A DNA stretch of 64,000 nt from Bolinopsis microptera. Its lineage: Eukaryota > Ctenophora > Tentaculata > Lobata > Bolinopsidae. This document shows, piece by piece, positions 59,645 through 64,000 of the stretch. Positions within the stretch are counted from its first letter, which is position 1; every line of letters starts with the position of its first letter. The notes beneath the pieces are model-generated. The model made no database searches. It saw nothing but the letters and a program-made list of their open reading frames with translations, and had not been told where the DNA came from. The position numbers and the translations under genes were made by a program. The stretch covers positions 4,517,538 through 4,581,537 of the forward strand of contig NC_087084.1 of NCBI RefSeq assembly GCF_026151205.1. Reading direction: 5' to 3'.

Positions 59645-60564
59645 GTGGGTATTCGTTACTGTAAACTATATCCTACCGAGGGGGAAACAAGGGTTAACAT
59701 ACAGATCGTAGAACAATACAGTAATAACCTCGCCACTGTAAAAGTAGCCTGCTGTTCACTCGTGTGAGAGTAGGTCGCCTTATTCGAGGACAATCTCTCC
59801 TCTATCATAGTAAGGAATATAGACAGGGTTTTGTACAGCCACTGTTCGAACGATTGCTCAGTGTTCGCTATAATATAGTGTCAAACAAGTTCATTAGTAT
59901 AAATCAAGGTGCAGATCGTTTGACCTTTTGAATAACCCAAACGCGTTTAGTCTGTACTAAGGAGTTAGTTCCCAGACTACGATTTTGATATAGTCCCACC
60001 TACGATCCTTAGCTGCCTGGGATTCAGTACCAGTCTAAGTTTCACAAATGAGTCCAATTCTGTCAGTGGACAGAACTATTTTCTGTGCTTTAATTGTTAA
60101 TTTTTTTAAAATATATGAGCTTATATTTAAAATTTTTAAGTCGATTCAAAAATATTTCACTCTCCGTAACAGTTTCCAAATCCAATTAACCGGTCTCCCT
60201 TCAAGGTTTGGAATAATGGGTCATACTTTTGTTCACATTTACACACTTTCTCGCATTACTCACAGTCAACCGCTCTGACATGGTTAACCACCTTCCTTGT
60301 GTTGTTGGTTAACCATTTGAGCGGGATATAAACACCTCATTTCATTTCAAATACTTATTATGTTGTAATACTATTTTATTTTTAGATCTTAATTTGATGT
60401 CATTTGTATAATTATATTGTATCCCCACAATCTTTTACTTTTTATTGTTCGTGTTTATCATTGACATTATTATGCCATTCATATACGCTGGTTATGTGTA
60501 ACTATAAATTAAATAAATGTTATTAATGAGAAAAGTAAATAATCGTTTACAAAGAGATTTCGGT

Positions 60565-60570
60565 TTTATT
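60565..60570 (-). terminator. Candidate polyadenylation signal of Ly6 copy D
   Basis: AATAAA on the minus strand about 155 nt past the stop codon. Confidence 0.5.
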
Positions 60571-60722
60571 AATAAGTAAACTTGAAAAATGCAGCAGCCG
60601 GAAGAAAATACATATAAACTTTGAAATTAACCAGAAAAATGTTTCATGATCATTTAAAAATTGAAAATATAACACTAAAAGGTAATGTCTATTCTAAATA
60701 TTCTGTTCCTATCTCAGTCTTC

Positions 60723-62754
60723 TTACATCATATTATGGAAGAAAACTGCCAAGAGGGGCGCCAAAACAAACGCTAGAGTTGACGCAGAATTGCATTTGTC
60801 GGTGGAGCAGTCGGAACAGGTTTTGTCTTTCTTCGCTGCTTCAGAACACGGTCCACAACCCTTGTTAGCCACGCTGTAGGTTTTTGCTACCGCTGCACTC
60901 CCGGGTCTGAAATATTGGGCGGCTAAGTTTTTCAATTAATTCAATACTTTTTAGATTAATACTTGATACTTAGTTACCTAAAAAGTGCCAAACTAGATAA
61001 TAGCTAGGAAGGCCTTGCTTTAATGAGACTCAAAGAACTACCGTTAATTTCGCTAATTATTACTAGCTAGTAACTACTGTTAATTTGGATAGTAAGTGAT
61101 AAGTAAGTGATAAGCAAACAAGTTGATTATTGGTATTTTGGTGTGAATCCTCATTTCCGTACTTGTTGCATGCGATGGCAGTGGCTTTCTCAGCGTGACA
61201 AATTGTCGCTGTTTTGGATGCCACCAATGCTTCTTTTACCAAGCTGTAGTCGTAACACTCGAACTTTTTTGCTTCAGCTGAAGATTGATGGGTGTCAGTA
61301 ATGTTATTAACGGGTGATACTCGTAAAATATTTGTTCCAAATCCAAAGGACCGTCGACGAGTCCAACTCGGCGCGCGTCCTGGTAGGTTATAAACCTACA
61401 AGTAATGTTATAGCTAATCTGGATTCTAAGGAGCACAGAATAATGGGCAGGCTAGGAGGTTAATGGATTATTGCTGGAAAAACGTCAGCTGGAAAGAGGG
61501 GACAATGCCCACCACGCAAAGTGGAGGTGGAGTTAGGGCAAACAGTGACACTAACGTTGGCGGGGTGGAGGCAGATATGTGTGCCTTGCAAGAGGTGCCG
61601 AGGTGGGGATGGATTTTAACATTCGTTCAGCATTAGACACTTTTTTATAGTGTGATTATAATAAACACTGCAAGGAATAAGTTACTGAGCGGCGCTCAGC
61701 CTGTCATTCCACCGCATCTTTATTCTTCATATGTTTATAAACATTATAGCCTAGGGTCCCCAGGTAAGGAATAATACGAAAGGGAAGCGGGAATGGGGAA
61801 CATCATTAGAGAGGCGCCAAATTATGTTCCAATTAGCAAGCAATGATTGACCTGTTCGTTATTTGTTTTTGTTCATAGACCCTCAACAAACAAATGTCAG
61901 ATATGCAAAATTTGATATGTATTTTATGTATCAATGATCATATAGTTCAAAATTTGATTTATTATGTCTTTATGTCTCCATTGCAAATTCAGATTTACCT
62001 GGAGCTGCTACTTTTACGTTACATCCGGTTTCTGCTTCGGCAACGCATTGGGCACATGTCGCAGCACTGTCATCAGGGCATGGTCCACACCCGTACTCTT
62101 GAGCACTCAGACCTCCGTACTGCGACCACACGGGACTGAGGGAATGGTGGATTTTATATTGGTGTATTAAAGTTAGTAATAGTATGCTGATCATTTTTTT
62201 TAAATAAATTGCTGTTGTTGTTGTTAATAGTATGCTGAATATAAAACATGGTAGGAGTTGGGTTCGATATGGGTTAGACACCCGTTGGAAGTTACATCAA
62301 AGTAGTCAAAATATTGTATGTTCATTTGTTAACTAGATGTGAGATGTAACCATTCATCAATGACTCGAGTGTATCTATTAATTAAAAATATCAAATTATA
62401 TTAAAAAAAGGAAAAGTCAACTCACGATGTACATGCGACAACTCCGTCGACGCAGGCCTCGGCAGTGACGCCATCAGCGCCATTACACTTCATGACTTCC
62501 GCCGCTGTGGGTGTTTACTGTTTACGTTGTTTATTCTCAAATTTGTATTGTCCTATTTATCCTTAAAATCTTCTAATCTTATTTAAACGTAACAACAGTC
62601 TGTTCGATTGCATAACAAAGCAGTTGTATTATCATACGGTGGCACTCGTTAACAGAAAGAAATTAGCCAAGCACACGATGTTCTATTCTCTAAAAAATAA
62701 ACATTACTTACAGACAGCTGAGAAGACTCCTATCAGGATCACGAAAACCTTCAT
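60723..62754 (-). CDS. Ly6/uPAR-like secreted GPI-anchor protein, copy D (5 exons)
   Basis: Exons: 62754-62712, 62504-62426, 62135-61999, 61277-61163, 60906-60723; 558 bp, 185 aa. Nearly identical to copy B: one Ala to Val in exon 2, one Ser to Ala in exon 3 and an extra Asn in the GPI tail (FFHNMM). The same two eight-cysteine repeats and signal peptide are present, splice sites and phases intact. Intron 3 contains the shared 85-bp MITE. With B it represents the younger pair of the family, A being the diverged member. Minus strand, same orientation as the collagen exons. Confidence 0.75.
61681..61765. mobile_element. 85-bp MITE in intron 3 of Ly6 copy D
   Basis: Orthologous to insertions in copies A and B with the aaggaataa duplication. 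Confidence 0.85.
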
Positions 62755-63490
62755 TTTTCTGCTTTGACGATACGCTAAAGTGGGATTGTTTTATCTTATT
62801 ATTGCTTTGTTTTACGATATATTAACATATCAATATATATACAACATAACATATTGATATATTAACATGTCAATATACAACTTAACATATTGATATTTTG
62901 ACATATCAAAGTCATTAAAAACTGCCGCATGCTAACCGAAATGAATGACTGTAGTTTACAAATAAATTTGTACTAGTTCTAAACTTCAATATCCCATAAC
63001 AAAGCTTCAATGGCAAAATAAACAGTGTTGAATAGGACTTATTTCTTCAGACTGAATGGGACAAACACCACTGAGGGGGCTGTTTCCTAAAACAAAACTT
63101 AACCGAAGCCATGCCTCGGCCTCTGCATATAAAATATTTTGAATTATGTATGCATAATTGATAATATAGTCACGTCGGTCGTATGGTAATCTCATTATAT
63201 GCGGAGCCAGTCCACTTAATTGACGTAAGTTAATATCAAGAGAAATGCAACGTTCTTTACTTTGACCAAGTTCACGAATCGAGACTATTCCGAAGAATTC
63301 CTTGGAGTCTAAGTTTAGCAGCAGATTTTTGCAATTTTTGCTATTTCAGCCTTTAATTATCGTAAACAGCGATGATATCACGATTAGTATGCGACCGGAT
63401 CGTTAATTTCTAATTTTTTAAATCCGGCAGCCCGTGTCCCGTTCAAGTGCGTACCTATCCTCGTAGCCGACAAAGTTAAGGGTGGCTAGT

Positions 63491-63679
63491 ATGATCGATA
63501 TACCAAAAGAGTGGAAGGGTGTAAGTATTTTCTCTTTCATTATTCTACTCTTACTTGTGTTACTGAGCATTCTGTTCCTGCATTGTGGAAAGCACAAAAA
63601 CCTTGGACTCGATGTTGAGGATAGAGTAACTCTTATATTGAGTTTACATTATATGCAATCATTGCTGTTTTATTCGTGA
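63491..63679 (+). CDS. Small single-pass membrane protein ORF (62 aa), unit D
   Basis: Intact counterpart of 31856-32044, with four to five replacements (I/V, K/E, I/T and V-M to I-L near the C-terminus). One hydrophobic segment, no recognised family, divergent from the Ly6 start. May be chance. Confidence 0.3.
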   Translation: MIDIPKEWKGVSIFSFIILLLLVLLSILFLHCGKHKNLGLDVEDRVTLILSLHYMQSLLFYS

Positions 63680-64000
63680 AATATGAAAGTTTGTTGGAAA
63701 TCAGTGATTTAATCTATAAGTCTCAATTTTGGTCATAAGCGATAAAATGAAGTTGCACTTATTCGATCATTGAAAATTTACCTTATTGTGGTAAACAAAC
63801 TCACAAATACTCGTAATGTACGTATGGCACAACTAAATTATAAAAGCAGTTGAGCTGGTAAATACCGAATATTTATAAAAATAAGCAAAGTCACTACGTC
63901 TATCTTTGAGTTTGACTGGCTGAAAAAGCTTTTCGAAACAAAATAATTATAAAGTATATTATATTTTAAAAGTTAAAACACTGCTTTTGAGATTCTCAAA

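Larger units (their letters stand above)
52088..64000. repeat. Duplicated Ly6 unit D (with 6.3-kb insertion)
   Basis: Clean sequence colinear with B from aatgttttgttaatcatg, interrupted at 52794-59134. Runs off the window end. Confidence 0.92.

Overview
This is metazoan nuclear DNA, AT-rich and repeat-dense, with short GT-AG introns. No prokaryotic or viral gene organisation is visible. The two recognisable gene systems are both on the minus strand: a type IV-like collagen and a tandem family of small, secreted, cysteine-rich (Ly6/uPAR-like) proteins that look GPI-anchored. Collagen IV restricts the source to animals. The phylum cannot be fixed from this window; an early-branching or marine invertebrate (ctenophore, cnidarian, sponge, placozoan) is plausible but is inference only.

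Layout. 1-3447: twelve minus-strand collagen exons (3'-ward part of a gene), all in frame. 3449-3910: palindromic 'gctatctagc' satellite, then a (GT)n block and a 1.4-kb G-rich minisatellite to about 6.0 kb. 6.0-17.9 kb: no recognisable gene; holds a 0.83-kb TIR element, a 928-bp tandem duplication, a 16-bp x 32 minisatellite, a 403-bp hAT-type MITE and a LINE 3' relic. 17.9-24.5 kb and 26.7-33.3 kb: duplicated units A and B, each with one intact five-exon Ly6-like gene. 33.3-37.8 kb: MITEs, a 158-bp satellite, and the palindromic satellite again in the opposite orientation, split by a 1.15-kb foldback element. 37969-43005: fifteen more minus-strand collagen exons (5'-ward part), several with single-base frameshifts. 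43.0-46.2 kb: two TIR elements and spacer. 46.2-52.1 kb: unit C, a Ly6 unit full of small indels. 52.1 kb to the end: unit D, with a clean Ly6-like gene at 60.7-62.8 kb, and carrying a 6.3-kb insertion (8-bp target duplication, long GC-rich inverted ends) whose middle reads like uncorrected sequence.

How it fits together. Splice phases chain within each collagen cluster, and the conserved collagen IV motif GCNGTRG lies in the most 5' exon seen. The two clusters may be halves of one gene split by about 34 kb that includes Ly6 units A and B, or two collagen genes. The inverted satellite arm starts 1-2 bp from the expected 5' edge of the last left-hand exon, and that exon has no acceptor, so either a rearrangement or a misassembly is likely there.

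The most interesting signal is in the Ly6-like family. Between copies A and B the introns and flanks are almost identical, while exons differ mostly by amino-acid replacements with all cysteines kept. My hand count for exons 2 and 4 is about 22 replaced codons against 3 silent ones. That is the signature of a diversifying secreted or surface-protein family.
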